Shown here one piece after another: positions 49,291 to 60,999 of a stretch of DNA of 64,000 nt. This DNA comes from Parelaphostrongylus tenuis (lineage: Eukaryota; Nematoda; Chromadorea; Rhabditida; Metastrongylidae). Both the position numbers and the translations under genes were made by a program. Where the stretch lies: contig JAHQIW010003609.1 in NCBI GenBank assembly GCA_019055375.1, positions 124,001 through 188,000 of the forward strand, written 5' to 3'. The notes beneath the pieces were generated by a model. The model ran no database searches. It saw only the letters and a list, made by a program, of their open reading frames with translations, and was not told the DNA's origin. Numbering within the stretch: position 1 is the stretch's first letter; each line of letters opens with the position of its first letter.

Positions 49291-50543
49291 ATGACGGATG
49301 AATCAATACCTTAAGGAGACCGTTGCAGGGTATCTTTCTATCAAAGAAAAACCAAAAAGGTTCACATTTTTTACTCGCCTTTAAATCTGTCAAAGATACG
49401 GATACTTTTGCAGAATCGCAAGTAAAAGGATGGCTCAAAAACAACGAGTGGAAAAACTAGGGATGCTAATTTTTTTCTTGTGGTCAACAAGTGCTAGGAA
49501 AGTAGTGTATTTAGTAAGCTCTCGATATCGCCAATAATCGTAAATTTGAATTGGTGAGATGCTTGCTCTATGTATGATGTCTACAGACCGCAAAAACGAA
49601 GAATAATTATCCATTTTATCCATTGATATAATTGCCAATGGTAGAGGCAAAATGAAATGAAAAAATAGGAAATCGACGCTGGAATTACGCCAGACAAATC
49701 CGAAACTTCCTTCGCAATTATGAAAAGTACTGACGACTGAGTGTGTCAATAATTTGTAAAGACTATAAGCATATAATATTTAGCATTCTGATGTGATCTA
49801 GCAGTGAATATGAACACTGATATACTCAAGTGTTGAGCTAAAAAATTAGAGTTTTCATCTAACAGTGTATCATACCAAGAAAAAAAAGTCGCATAGTTAC
49901 TCATTCACACTGAGTACAAGGTTCTATCTTTCGCACAGATCTTTTGGCAAAATTTATAGCCATTTTAATCGCTGTAAGCATAATGCACCTATCTGACATC
50001 ATCGAAGAGCCCCTCAAAAGTCGACTTCCTGCAGATCTTATCATGCAATTGCGGTAGTATACGGTAGCCTGTGTACGCAGCTGTTAGTGCGGCGCCCTGA
50101 CATTCAACGAATTTACTTAATTAGCATAAGAGAAATTGTCCGATACGCACAGCTGGAAATACAGGTGACCCCAGTTGGCCAACATTCGCTTAGGAAACGA
50201 GTAACGCGCGATGAATTCGGCAGGTGTGAAGATAAATGTGATGTAGAAAATGAGGAATGGGGATTTTCCTCAAAAGTTTTGAAAGATTTCATCGAGTATA
50301 ATAGGTGTCAGCAATGATATTTACTTACTCGAGAGTTGCAAATGTGATTAGAAAACGATGGTAATGGCATTAAAGTACAGAACAAGGAGGTAGTAATATC
50401 AGTTTGAAAATATTCAGATGAGATCATGGGCATTCAAAAGTCTCTGAGTAGAACAAATTCAAAGAGAGAAAGTATAATTGGAACAAAATTAGCCTATCTT
50501 CAGTTTGAGTTGTTTCCATCTCTGGTTGCGATATGTATTCACA

Positions 50544-50608
50544 TTAGAGCGGGAATTGCGCACATTTTTTTGTTGAAGAGTTTATTTCTGATTTAAATAA
50601 TGGCAGGC
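50544..50608 (-). CDS. Last exon of the 50.5-53.6 kb gene
   Basis: The acceptor is TCCATTTTTTAG after a 49-base intron. The frame continues for 20 residues, ending ...KKCAQFPL and TAA. Phase and intron length both fit nematode norms. Confidence 0.6.
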
Positions 50609-53574
50609 CTAAAAAATGGAATAAAAATGAAAAAACTAAACTGAGCTTAATTCTTACATGAATCCAGATTTGGGCGCGAAAGTACAGAGAATGAGATTGT
50701 AAAATTCGCACTACATTCCGCAAAGAAGCCGTTAACGATTTCACCGTTTGAAAAGGATCGTGTTAGAATGAGATCCTCAATGACCATGTGGAAAGACGGA
50801 TGAATCGCTCCCAACCAGCCACAATGACACTTCGGCAACAACGCTAATGGAAGCTGAGCCACGTAAAACGATTCAGAGCTTGCTGAACGACTAATTGGAA
50901 ATAAAGTAACAGCATTCGAACTACTCATCCGAGTCAGAAAGAAAGGAGAACTGGACAAAAGAAGAGAACATCAACTGAGGTGAAGGGGATTAATGATTCA
51001 TTGTTTTTCTTTTATGCAGACATGGAGCTACAACACTTTTTTGCAGTGATGAATATTTTAGTAAACATCGTCTCAGAAACAGCTTACTGTTATAATATCC
51101 GCCCTGACATTCTTTTGAGCAACAAGAATGCTTCGTTTGTCCACGAAAATGAAGACTGCTACAAGAAGAAGATTCTGTGTGGGAACCAAGACGTTCTCAG
51201 TAACGAATGGTCGTATAAGAAACACCGTCACAAATCCTGAGACTAGGTTTGGCATAGAACGGCGGGCCATGTACTACTCTGAAGATTGAATTACACGCCA
51301 CAATCCTTCGATCCTGAAAAAATCCGTAATCAAAAGTTCGATCAAAGAAACCTTCAACGACTTTACTGAAAATGCAATTTGTTGTGCAGAAGAAATATTT
51401 TAGACTTGTGATAGAACTAAGAAGGATAAAGCTCTCAGTGTTAATCAATCTCTAAGAGATGTACCACACATTCCCATTAGAATTTTAACTTTGTTTGAGG
51501 AGATTGTATGCATATCAAGCCTTTACAATGACTCGTGGTAGCCTCCAGCTGCATCGAGTCAGTGCTGCTTATCCTTCCAGAGAAGTCTGGGACCAGTCTC
51601 GTATCAATTTGCCAACACTGGAAAGATGTATAGTTTGGTGAGCCATACGCTCGAGATCGCACCATTGACCTAGTGAGCGACGCAAAGCACCTCTTCTCAC
51701 TGCGCCACATGCGCTCTTAGACTTATAATGGTTCATTCAAATTATTTGATAATAGAACTGATTTGTAATTGTCACAACACTGCTTATTCAACTGCATTTG
51801 AAGCGAACGACACCATTTTGAACTTTCCATTAAAAAAGAGTTATACGATCAACACATTAACCTCATTTTTTCGATAACTAGGTCACTTGAGGACTTGGTG
51901 ATTTAACATACTTATGGAAAACACTTTGCCATGCTCTAGCATTCTGTAAAAATAGTCAATCAACAAGGTCTTCGTAGACAACAGGGTTTGATAAAATCCC
52001 ACTAATTTTTTTGTTTAGTTTCAAACTCTTTACAAGAAAAAGCGAAGATAGAACAATACATATGCCTTCGAGCGCACTCTTTCCATTGATTACATTTGTA
52101 TCCTGCAAGTAAGGCTGCTCAGATTTCATAGCATAAGTTTTAGAATAGCTTTTGGTTTGATTAGTAAAGTTCTTTTTGAGTTGGAATTCGCGCGAAACTA
52201 AAAACAAAAATGATTTCCAAATGCACGTAACCCATTCAAGCATTAAGCATATTTCAGTAGAGTAACCAAGAATCCTTTGAGAAAAAAGAGTTTAGAAAGT
52301 TATGAATTGCAAGGAAAATGTTCAAGAAATTATGTAATCCCGTAAATTTTTTCTGTTTGATAAAGTCATCAAATTTTGCCTCTCTCACTGAGTAATTTTC
52401 TAAAATAAGAGAAAAACAGCTCATTTTTCCAACGAATGCTTTTCTAATCTACTTACTGGCTTTGATCCTACTACATGCCGGATTAATCTTCTTCAGAGTC
52501 TGGAATAGCACATTGATACGCAGTGTAACACTTTCATGCTCCAATAACCAAGAAGGAAAAAACTAAATTTCTAAATCAAAAAAGCAAAGGCCATTTCAAA
52601 AGACATACCTTTCTTATGTTAGGTGTCTTCATCCTAATATGAGATATCAACCGTACAAGCACAAAGTCTCATATGGGCTAGAACTATGCCCGCCGCGGGT
52701 GAAAAGTCACACTGAGGTATTTACGAATCAGTGTGCTCACAAAATGCCTCCCTGCGACTTATCGTCGGGTTTCTTGCTCAGTATTCATTGAACGACTCAA
52801 AAGAACGTTACGATTGAAATCCAAGTTCGAAGTTTCTTCTCAATGTGGTTATGAAATTATATCGCTGATTGGACTGCGTTTCAATATTGCGCTTCAAACA
52901 ATACGGAAAAACAAAATTCATCAAAATGCTAGCAATTGTTGAATAAAATATTGTCTTCACAATCTCGTGTCTACTTGTCAAGAAACTACAAACTTATCTG
53001 AACACCGAAGTCGATGAAAAGTTTGTTCTTTGAATAACTATTCATTGATAAGGCAGTCAACTTCAAATTATTTGTTGAAGTGTTTTTAGTAATTTCAAAA
53101 AATAAGGACAACTGTCAGTAGGAATTCAAGGAAATCTGTGAATTTCAGTGGAACTACGATTATTGCTTCAAACAGATTTCCCATTTGGAGTTTGAATCAC
53201 TACATATATGCAACTGAACGAAATTTCTTAAGCATATTCAAGGAGCAATTTTCAACTCTGCTACTACCTATGAAAATCTCAAAGGCCAGTTCTCAGTAAT
53301 CAAACTTCTCTAGTCTATGATTCACACACAGTTGAGTGATTTTTTCTTTTCCTTCGTTGCAAAATCATCAAAGGCTCGTATGATATCTTTGCAATGAATG
53401 AAGCGATGAAAAACTAGCGGTCAGCAAACATGTGATGTTCCTTTTGCAATTACTTGCAAAGGGCGCATGAGAACTTACATGCAAAGGGCGCATGAGAACG
53501 AAGGCGACCAAGGAAGAGCAGACGATACCATAGCCCATAAGAATGGGCCTTAGTGTAAGAATCGGCCGATACAT
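50544..53574 (-). CDS. Unidentified multi-exon gene encoding a probable membrane-anchored protein
   Basis: Predicted minus-strand exons: 53479-53574 (ATG), about 52609-52668, 52457-52538, 52094-52197, 50658-50950 and 50544-50608 (ends TAA). Exon 1 encodes 32 residues with one hydrophobic segment (LMGYGIVCSSLVAFVL) that could be a signal anchor. The next three joins are phase-compatible, with donors GTATGT and GTAAGT. The last intron is 49 bases (GTAAGA...TTTTTTAG) and the final two exons join in frame, giving a cysteine-containing C-terminus (CHCGWLG, FFAECSANF). At least one exon is missing between 52094 and 50950, and the link from exon 1 to exon 2 is unproven. A SINE and a mariner relic lie in the long intron. 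I do not recognise the family. Confidence 0.5.
50658..50950 (-). CDS. Penultimate exon of the 50.5-53.6 kb gene
   Basis: The acceptor is TTCTTTTGTCCAG and the donor is TTCAT|GTAAGA. It is 293 bases, open throughout in one frame (97 codons), entering in phase 2 and leaving in phase 1. This is one of the best-supported exons outside vab-1. Confidence 0.6.
51060..51350 (+). pseudogene. Mariner transposase relic, middle part
   Basis: Plus-strand frames read DILLSNKNASFVH, KKKILCGN...NEW, then after a frameshift VWHRTAGHV and FDPEK.RNQ. These follow the mariner order LL.RN..PFL, DEKWILYDN....QW, VWWS.AG.IHY and ITAEKY..Q. The first catalytic aspartate region is degraded and the frame is broken. 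It lies in the long intron of the minus-strand gene, and minus-strand frames here are its shadow. Confidence 0.65.
51422..51720 (-). repeat. SINE family C copy
   Basis: The minus strand starts GAGCGCATGTGGCGCAGTGA with box B GGTGCGATCTCGAGCG. The body matches 36011, including AAGCAGCACTGACTCG and ATTGTAAAGGCTTGATATGC, and ends near GAGAGCTTTATCC. Confidence 0.8.
53455..53499. repeat. Short direct repeat across a splice donor
   Basis: TGCAAAGGGCGCATGAGAAC occurs at 53455-53474 and 53480-53499, separated by five bases that form the GTAAGT donor on the minus strand. Confidence 0.9.
53479..53574 (-). CDS. Putative first exon with membrane anchor
   Basis: ATG and 32 codons ending CAT|GTAAGT. The donor lies inside a 20-base direct repeat (53455-53474 and 53480-53499, period 25), so a duplication has created two near-identical exon ends. 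Confidence 0.5.
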
Positions 53575-53599
53575 ACAGAGGTGGAGATAAGGGAAACGT

Positions 53600-56500
53600 A
53601 CCCACCCTTACACAGTCTATGGCATTAGATTACTATTATTGTTAGGCTACGTCACTGAACAGATCAAGAGCAACACCAGAAAGTGTGCATTGCAGAAGTG
53701 GTCATAGGTTAACTCTACAGAGAATTTTGGACGGCAAAGATTTTAAACATGGAGAATGAATCACAAAAAAAAATTTTGTTGGAGATATATGAAAATTTCT
53801 TCTGTTATAGAGCTCTAAAGAAAAGTGGGTCTTTTTCATAATCAGAAAAGTGCAGAAACAACACCCCAAATAAAAAACAAAAACATATAAACAACAAATA
53901 AAAAACTAAGTTTTTTCAAGTCTTTTGTTTTTCCGAGTCACTGAGATTTATCTGGTGAACTTGAAAGAAAACGTTTATGAGCGTGATTAAAGATCTTAGA
54001 AGTACGAAATCGAGGATAAACCGAAATCAGTATAGATGTGACATGTGGGATTCATAACACAACCGGGATTAAATAGATCTCATGATTCTCTTCGGACATG
54101 TCGGTTGAGTATTACGAAATTCAACACTTTTTACTTGGAAGCTCACGTGAATCCGGCCGAGGAAAGGCTGATTTCAATCAGAATATCAGTGTGATAGTAA
54201 GGAAAGGAGTTGGTCAGAGATATGAGGAAGTACTGTACAGCGCTGGGTGCTCCACGGGATCATAGTAGAGGAACAGAGGAATTCAGCTTGACAGCGTCAT
54301 TAGAATTCTTTGGGTGATTAGTGGACTCAGCTAAGCTCATTAAGCGATCTCAAATTGAGGCATGCAAATTAAAAGGAGTGTGCTGTAAAATTCAATTCCA
54401 AGCAATGAGTAAGGTTTCCACGGGTAGAAGTGTTACGACAGCAGTAGTTGGGACGAAGACAAGCCGCTGTTTAGTTTATACACATCTTCAACATTATTTA
54501 TGATATCTCACTTTTTGAAAAACCCAAAACTCGCCATTTTAGATCTACACACAAATCTCTGTCAAATTGACTGATTCATCTAAAAAGCTGTGCCGACTGA
54601 GCGAATAACAAATCTGAAGAGTGATCTCGTTCAAAATCTTAGTGCTTTCTCTGTTCTAACTTTTCTTCTGATCGATGAAAAAAGCCAAATGTTCAGTTAG
54701 AATGATTTGAATGAATATAACAGTTTAAAAATAGAGGGATTGCAAGAATGTTGTAACTCAAATCTGAGAAGAGGAACCAGAGAATTTGTGGGAAATAAAA
54801 CGTTCCTAAATAAAGTGCAGAAGTGCTCCAAAAAGCGTAATGATTGTAAATTTGTGTGCTTAGAATTTGAATTCGGTTCAAACATGGCACATTTGAAGCT
54901 AAAAGTCAAACGGCGACTCTTCTGAATGAAGGTGAGAATCGTGAAGGCTCACAGCTTCCATCTGGATGAGAGTGTTACTTGAACGATTTGAGGCAGTGGG
55001 TACATTCCTTCACCAAACGTCTTCTACAGTAAAGAGATCGTGGTTTTCATTTCGAAAGAGGACTAAGTATAGATTTTGCCAATGCAGAACTTCCCTACAC
55101 GAGCTATAAACGAATCAAATCACACAAGAGAAGGTAAAGGTATAAGTAACTAATGCTTCTTGGGGAGCAGAACACAGTGAGGAATCATGAGGTCATGCGC
55201 AGACTGAGATGGGCAGACTGAAATTGGCTTGGCTCCCACTCGAGTTACTTGAAAATCAATGAGATTATATGTAAACGTGGTGTGTTGATGACTGTGGCGT
55301 AGCAGAAAAAAGAAGTGATCACGTATCAGTTAGGAAAGGATCCTCATAAAGGTACATAAGCAATGGTGAATCTCCAGGTGTGCTCTGCGTATAGGAGTGT
55401 AAAGGAGTCGCGAAAGCCACTAATCACCATTTTTTCAAAGACCATTGCATCTTGAAAACTGAGTTGTTTTTCTATTTTTTAAACATGCTGCTCGATTAAA
55501 TGTAATTTCAAGCCTTAATGAGAATTGTTGCAACAATTGCATTGTATCTGTAACTGACTGATAGAACAAATCCAGTTTTCGTTGATGCTGACTAGATCAT
55601 TTGTAGATCAATGTTGTGCACTTTACAGACTTCTATTCTATTTGATTCATTGGCTAGATCCGGAAACTTGGCTTAGATGAAGAGACGATACAGTCGGTGA
55701 CAGAAGATATTTCAAAAGCTGTATTTTGCCGATTATAGGTGGATAAAGGTTTGCATACTAAAAAGGTTGACACATGACAGCAGTTCAAAACCGTATTTTG
55801 AACTAAGTATTATCTTCACTATGTACAGGATTAGGCAGTCACTTGCGAAGCCTATTCCCTGACCGATTAGTAAAAAAGATACCTACGTGGTTAGTTCTAT
55901 ACGCTACCAATTTCGACTGTAGCTCTAATTACATGGATTGAATATTTCTTCCCAGATGTGGATCATCTTCCATGTTAACCATTACCTTCCTTTAGAGTAG
56001 TGCACCGTTAACGATAATGGATGCTTCTGTGTTGATCAAACTGAACAAAACAGCCACAAAACCCTCTTTCGAATTAACGCAATGTTATTTTTGTAATCTT
56101 TCCGTCTCAGTTGTAAAATTCTATCTAGCCAGGCACGGCAGCCGTTCTAACGAAGTGAAAGTAAACGAATCCACATTCATCACTCAAAGGAAAAGCAGAA
56201 TGATGATCTCAAAAGAAAGATTCGCACAACAATCAATCGGCCTAATGCTGGTTATCCACACCAGTGCATAAAATTTGCCAAAATTTGAACTCTATTAGAC
56301 GGACAAAACATTTAAAATGTGGAGATCTATTCAATTCACTAAGATCAGTTTCGAGCATTCTTGAAACACAAGCTGCCAAAACGTTGGTCGCTTTTCGTTA
56401 GATCAACAATTTTAGGAATGCAAAAGTGGTCTTAAGAGCATGAATAATTATAATTTATGACCTACAAAGAGCACTTGAGGAGCATTTTCGCACTAAGAAG

Positions 56501-56960
56501 CATTTTCATAGCCTTTGCCTATCATCCTTTATGAGAAAATCGGAATGGAATAAGGATTCAAAGAATGACACACTTTATCTGCTTAAGTTAACTAAAATAT
56601 CATGATTAATTATGTTTTTGAGTATTTGTGGAGATTGCCGGATTATTTCCACAGTAAATGTAACTCACGCGACTTCTTGTTGGACATAAAGACATTTTTC
56701 AAGAGCAAATAAAAGCTGAGCGGAACAAATAATTTCTCGAATCAATATCTAATTTTTAAAGGATTGAATTAGCCAAAGTATTGGGAAAAAACAAAGAAGA
56801 CAAAAGAATGAAGAACATCTGACTCTGTGCCCGATCTTCGATGTTACGTTTCTCTGCCTTGGCATACGGCTTAGATATTTGATCAAAATTTACGAAGAGC
56901 GAGTGATTTAGGTGAACTTTAACCGACTACTTCTACAATGACGAGGCAAAAAGTCAGTCA
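53600..56960. other. No supported gene
   Basis: AT-rich sequence with isolated open frames, such as 56017-56271 on the plus strand, that have no paired splice sites and no recognised motif. Confidence 0.35.
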
Positions 56961-56974
56961 TTTAGAAAGACGAA

Positions 56975-57105
56975 ATTTTACCCGAACGATAACGAAGACG
57001 AAGATCCACAATGAGGACAACTAGAATCATCGCCTCTGAGGAAGACGAGGATGTCGAACTTCAGACCGATAAATTTATTTTTCAGTGTTGTGGCATGAGC
57101 TAAAT
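56975..57105 (+). repeat. Repeat family F, diverged copy
   Basis: Contains AACGAAGACGAAGAT and ends GTCGAACTTCAGACCGATAA ATTTATTT, paralleling 48200-48300. Confidence 0.4.
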
Positions 57106-57520
57106 CCAGGAAAAGAAAATGTTAGTATAAAGTTTTATATTCATATATTTAGATGAAGCGAATTCACTATGAAATGTAGTAGAAAGAAGCTGTGAGGTTT
57201 TTGGTATATCCTCGATTAGACTAACAGTTATGACTTACACAAACTTGGACAATTATTCTGAGCGAGTTAGTTTCCGAAATCGGGTGGTGAACTTCAACGA
57301 GTCCCCTCCAGGAAAACGTACTTTCCGAAGCGAAAAACTCACTTAGAGAATTTGGAGACCCACAAAGCGCGCTCTAACGAACCTCTGTCATAAGCTTGGA
57401 TAAAACTGAGACAAGAACTAGTGAAAGCATGTCAGAATTGCTTCGCCCAAACGATATGTAAAGTTTGGTAATATCATTGGCTTAAAAAATGCCAAGGCTG
57501 GAAGGAAAACATAATCGCAA

Positions 57521-57703
57521 ATGTCGGCCAAAGTGCCCAACATACATCAAGCAGAAAAAAGTGGTCGTTCAATGAAAGAACGGCGCAGTTGGAAGAATGA
57601 GGCTTTCGAGCGATTAGTGCTAAAGCGCTTCAAAGAACTTGAAATTGCCAGTTTGCCATGTCGTAAACGCAATTCGAGCTCAATTTTTAGAGCGATCACC
57701 TGA
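57521..57703 (+). CDS. Unidentified basic open frame
   Basis: A 60-codon ATG frame rich in lysine, arginine and glutamate (KERRSWKNEAFERLVLKRF). A weak donor (CATGTC|GTAAAC) would end it earlier. The minus strand is open over the same bases. No family is recognised and the coding status is uncertain. Confidence 0.25.
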   Translation: MSAKVPNIHQAEKSGRSMKERRSWKNEAFERLVLKRFKELEIASLPCRKRNSSSIFRAIT

Positions 57704-58399
57704 GTAAAATCGCTTTCCTCGTACTCGTTTGGAGTCAGGAGACAATGATTGAGCTCAACCAGGACAACGACAAGCAATGGGCATCAAAGAAAGCTTTGAG
57801 GAGATTGTTGTGTAAATGGGGGGTTATGAATTAGTTGTACTCCGCTCCACAGAGGATGAACGGCTATTCGAGAAGTGTCATTATCAGCATGACTCTTTCT
57901 AGTATCATCAACTTATTTCAATGTACATAGTCGACTTCGACGATCTATGTATGGTGTGCAGTGAGTGTGAGATCGCCTTAAACATCTCTCGGCTTATGTT
58001 GATGTAAAATCTCCAGGAATAACGTCGCTATCATAGTCTGTTCAGAAAGCGAACTATGTATGCACATACATAAAAGAATACAGATGATTGTGTAAAGCAA
58101 CGAAGTGTGTCACTGTCATTAACATTATTTATAGGCTAATGTGACGAATATACAGATGCAGCAGTACAATGAAGCAACCGGGTATGACTAGATTACTAGC
58201 GGTATGTGTAGCTTAGATGCGAAAGTCAAAATGAGAAATGCGACTGCGAATACGTGCACAGTCACAATAGGGAACTCATATCTCTGACAGAAGTATACCT
58301 TCACTCTACTAGCCATAATAGTTCAATGTGCTCACTGCAACGTCGGGGGGTTTTGTCACTAGACCCGTGGTGATTCAAATAATTCGGCGTCTATTGTTC

Positions 58400-58535
58400 T
58401 ATAAGTAGAGGTATATCTCCCTTCAAGGGATCGGCTGAACCGAAAGGCACCGTACTACTGATGAGCCTGAAGAGCGAAACAAGCCTGTCTAGTACCGTAT
58501 ATGTGCCATACCAGACCTAGTAGGAGGCTCAAAAC
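58400..58535 (+). repeat. Repeat family E copy carrying the hammerhead
   Basis: Aligns with the minus-strand repeat at 8440-8590 over the hammerhead and about 45 bases upstream of it (CTGAACCGAAAGGCACCG shared). It has no coding capacity. The full element length is unknown. Confidence 0.65.
58446..58507 (+). ncRNA. Type I hammerhead ribozyme
   Basis: All core positions are present in order. Stem I 5' strand is GGCAC.GTACTA (58446-58457), then CTGATGA (58458-58464). A stem II hairpin (58465-58475, one C.A mismatch) is followed by GAA (58476-58478). A three-pair stem III is ACA-AGCC-TGT, then the cleavage base C58489 and the stem I 3' strand TAGTAC...GTGCC (58490-58507). Stem I pairs perfectly for six bases next to the core and five more beyond an internal loop. 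Short stem III type I hammerheads are known from Penelope-like elements and retrozymes. Self-cleavage after C58489 is predicted, not shown. Confidence 0.72.
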
Positions 58536-58559
58536 ATGTTATAATATTATTAGATTATT

Positions 58560-60200
58560 TGATAGCAGTCTGTCACAAGTTGGGGATGTTCCTGGAATTT
58601 GAGGCAGAATGTTTGGTGTCGTTCTGCATCGGCTAACCACATAAATTCAACAAAGTGCTGAATATTTTGAATTACTAACTTTAATGTCTTTAGGGTGTTA
58701 ATGTAAAAACGAGTACAAATTTGTTTCTATCTCATTCCACTCGTTAGCGAAGTGGATGAAACATTGCGTTAGATATTTTCAAAACTCCTTGCCTTAAAAA
58801 TTCAAGACGTATTTCATAAACATATCATTGTTCCTCCCAAACGAAACCCCAGTTTTAGTATTTTAGCGAGCTATTGCTATATCCGAGCAACTCGTTGCAG
58901 TTTTTCTTTCCGTTGAAGCAAAGCTTCATTCGTCTCCATACTTATGGTCATGTTCGACTAAAAAGTTGAGCGTTGTGGCTATTAAATGATAAATCACCAT
59001 ATGATATCAAAGGATTTGTAAGGGAATCCTTTCAGGAGCGAAGATGAGAACCACATGAATTAAATTTGGCATCTCACGATGCCATTTCCAATTGTTGATC
59101 AACGGTCCATTATGGGTCGTTTCAACTGCTAGAAGGTTATAGAGGAATTTTTGCACGCTACATCCACATAGGTTAACAACCTCGTCATATGGTCCTTCTT
59201 GTTGAAAATTTAAAAATCTATATCAAATAGATAAGATGTAATTGTAAGCCGTTTGTTCACAGATGTGCGTAGGAGTGCTCCATTACGCCTCGTTGACCTG
59301 AAACCATCATGTATGATAGTGCTCACGTTCGGGTGCGCATTTAGCATAGCGTTTACAATGTTTACGAAGAGTAGTCTTTTCTTTTTATTCTCTGTTTAAT
59401 GACAGTGAAAAGTGGCTTTCCTTGATAGTTCCGCTATAGCGTTCATTACAAGCAATCGCAGATACTAATGGATTTGCAGTGGTGTGAAGTTTTCTATGAT
59501 TTCATCAAAACTGTCCCACAATGACAGCGGTTCTTGTGAGTGGTCAACCAAACGATTATTCCAGTAAATATCGAGACTGAAAAAATGAGGCTTCTTTGTA
59601 AGTGACCTTACAATTTGACACTGAGATCTCCCCACTAGTATTATTCACAGATAACTGCGCAGAACCTTTTTATTCAACGTAAAGTTACTTAATTTCCGGT
59701 TACTTCGAATGAAATGCACGTTTACTGGTAGCACGCGATAGGGAAACATTTCTTGTAGTCAATATATTCCAAAAACTATCCAGCACTACCAGATTAAAGT
59801 TTTTATGGATACAGATTTTTGGAAGACACTGCCCACCACACACAACTTCCTAAATTCGCCAGCCGTTACCCACTATGATGAGAAGCCGACGTTACAAGCA
59901 CCTAAAATCGGACGTTCAGTAAATTTGAAAAATTTTAGCTGAAAAAACAACTGATCTCATTGATTTGTAAAATATTGGAATGCGTTCATTATAGCCCACA
60001 ATGTATGGAATGCACACTGAATGTAGCAGATACGGTAATTATGGCTTCTAAGACCATTTTTAAGCCATGTAAGCCCTTTTCCCATTTCGCGAGACGGACA
60101 GCAGAAAAATGATCTGAAGTCATTTAGCTCCGTCGAAGCTGATTATTGTGTACTGGATCAATAGTGACTTCAAGCGACACTGCTATCAGAACCGGACGTC
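58560..60200. other. No supported gene
   Basis: AT-rich sequence. I looked for the next exon of the 60.25 kb gene on the minus strand and found only short frames without adequate splice sites. Confidence 0.35.
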
Positions 60201-60249
60201 ATGGTATATTTGACTCTCCTGGAAATATGGGTATTTGCAAAAGTTTACT

Positions 60250-60529
60250 TACATCAAGAACATGTTCTAAGTACGACGAATATAGAGCCGCCCATTCATC
60301 ATAGCGTATTTCAAATGACAAACTATGAGCAGATTTGGACGACATGTAATAAACGAGAGGAGTGGGCTTTTCGTGTCCTACGAATTGATTCGCAGTCAAG
60401 GATAGAGTCTCCGGTGTATTAAACGATGAACGAATCTTCATGGAAAAGAGCACGACAAAAATGTGCATGGAGCCCGCCCGACAAGAAGTAAAGACGAAAC
60501 CCCAAGCGGCAGGCAATTTGGAGATGAAA
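60250..60529 (-). CDS. Orphan coding exon of an unidentified gene
   Basis: Minus-strand frame open for 93 codons between a GATATTGCAG acceptor and a strong CTTGAT|GTAAGT donor. Composition is protein-like (LPAAWGFVFTSC near the start, YDEWAALYSSYLEHVLD at the end), with one moderately hydrophobic stretch. It enters in phase 2 and leaves in phase 0. An upstream acceptor, GGCTTTTCAG, with a downstream AATAAG|GTATTC donor (60593-60661) looks like another exon, but its open phase does not match, so the link is uncertain. No family is recognised. Confidence 0.5.
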
Positions 60530-60904
60530 CTGCAATATCGTGACAGTAGTGAAGGATTTTAGTGTGAAATGAGAAAAACATCGACATGAATACCTTATTA
60601 AATGAGTTCTTATGAGGAACTTCGACAAATTTCCGATTTAATCTCATTTTTCATGAACTGAAAAGCCTTCACAGGTGTCTGTAAATTGAATTTTCTCATA
60701 GTCCGATTCAAAATCGACTAGCTAAAAAGATTTAATTTTAGAAATTTAGTTTCCTAGGAGGGATATCACTTGAATTTTCAGTACTCTGGACCTCGATTTA
60801 GCATTGAAGGCTAAGTAGCCTTAAGCTTACGTCAGTTGATTGAACAAATTTCAACAGAATTACTTTTTCATTTCAATCGCTTCTAGCAGTGATATGATGT
60901 TATA

Positions 60905-60995
60905 AACATACCCAATGACGTAGAGTGATGTGCAAAACTATTGCGTCAGGTGGGACTCGAACAAGCGTTTCACTCTATCGAGGATCAGTGGGTAT
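60905..60995 (-). repeat. SINE family A copy
   Basis: The minus strand reads GTTCGAGTCCCACCTGACGC then TTTTGCACATCACTCTACG, the same subfamily as 11041 and 11205. Confidence 0.7.
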
Positions 60996-60999
60996 AATT

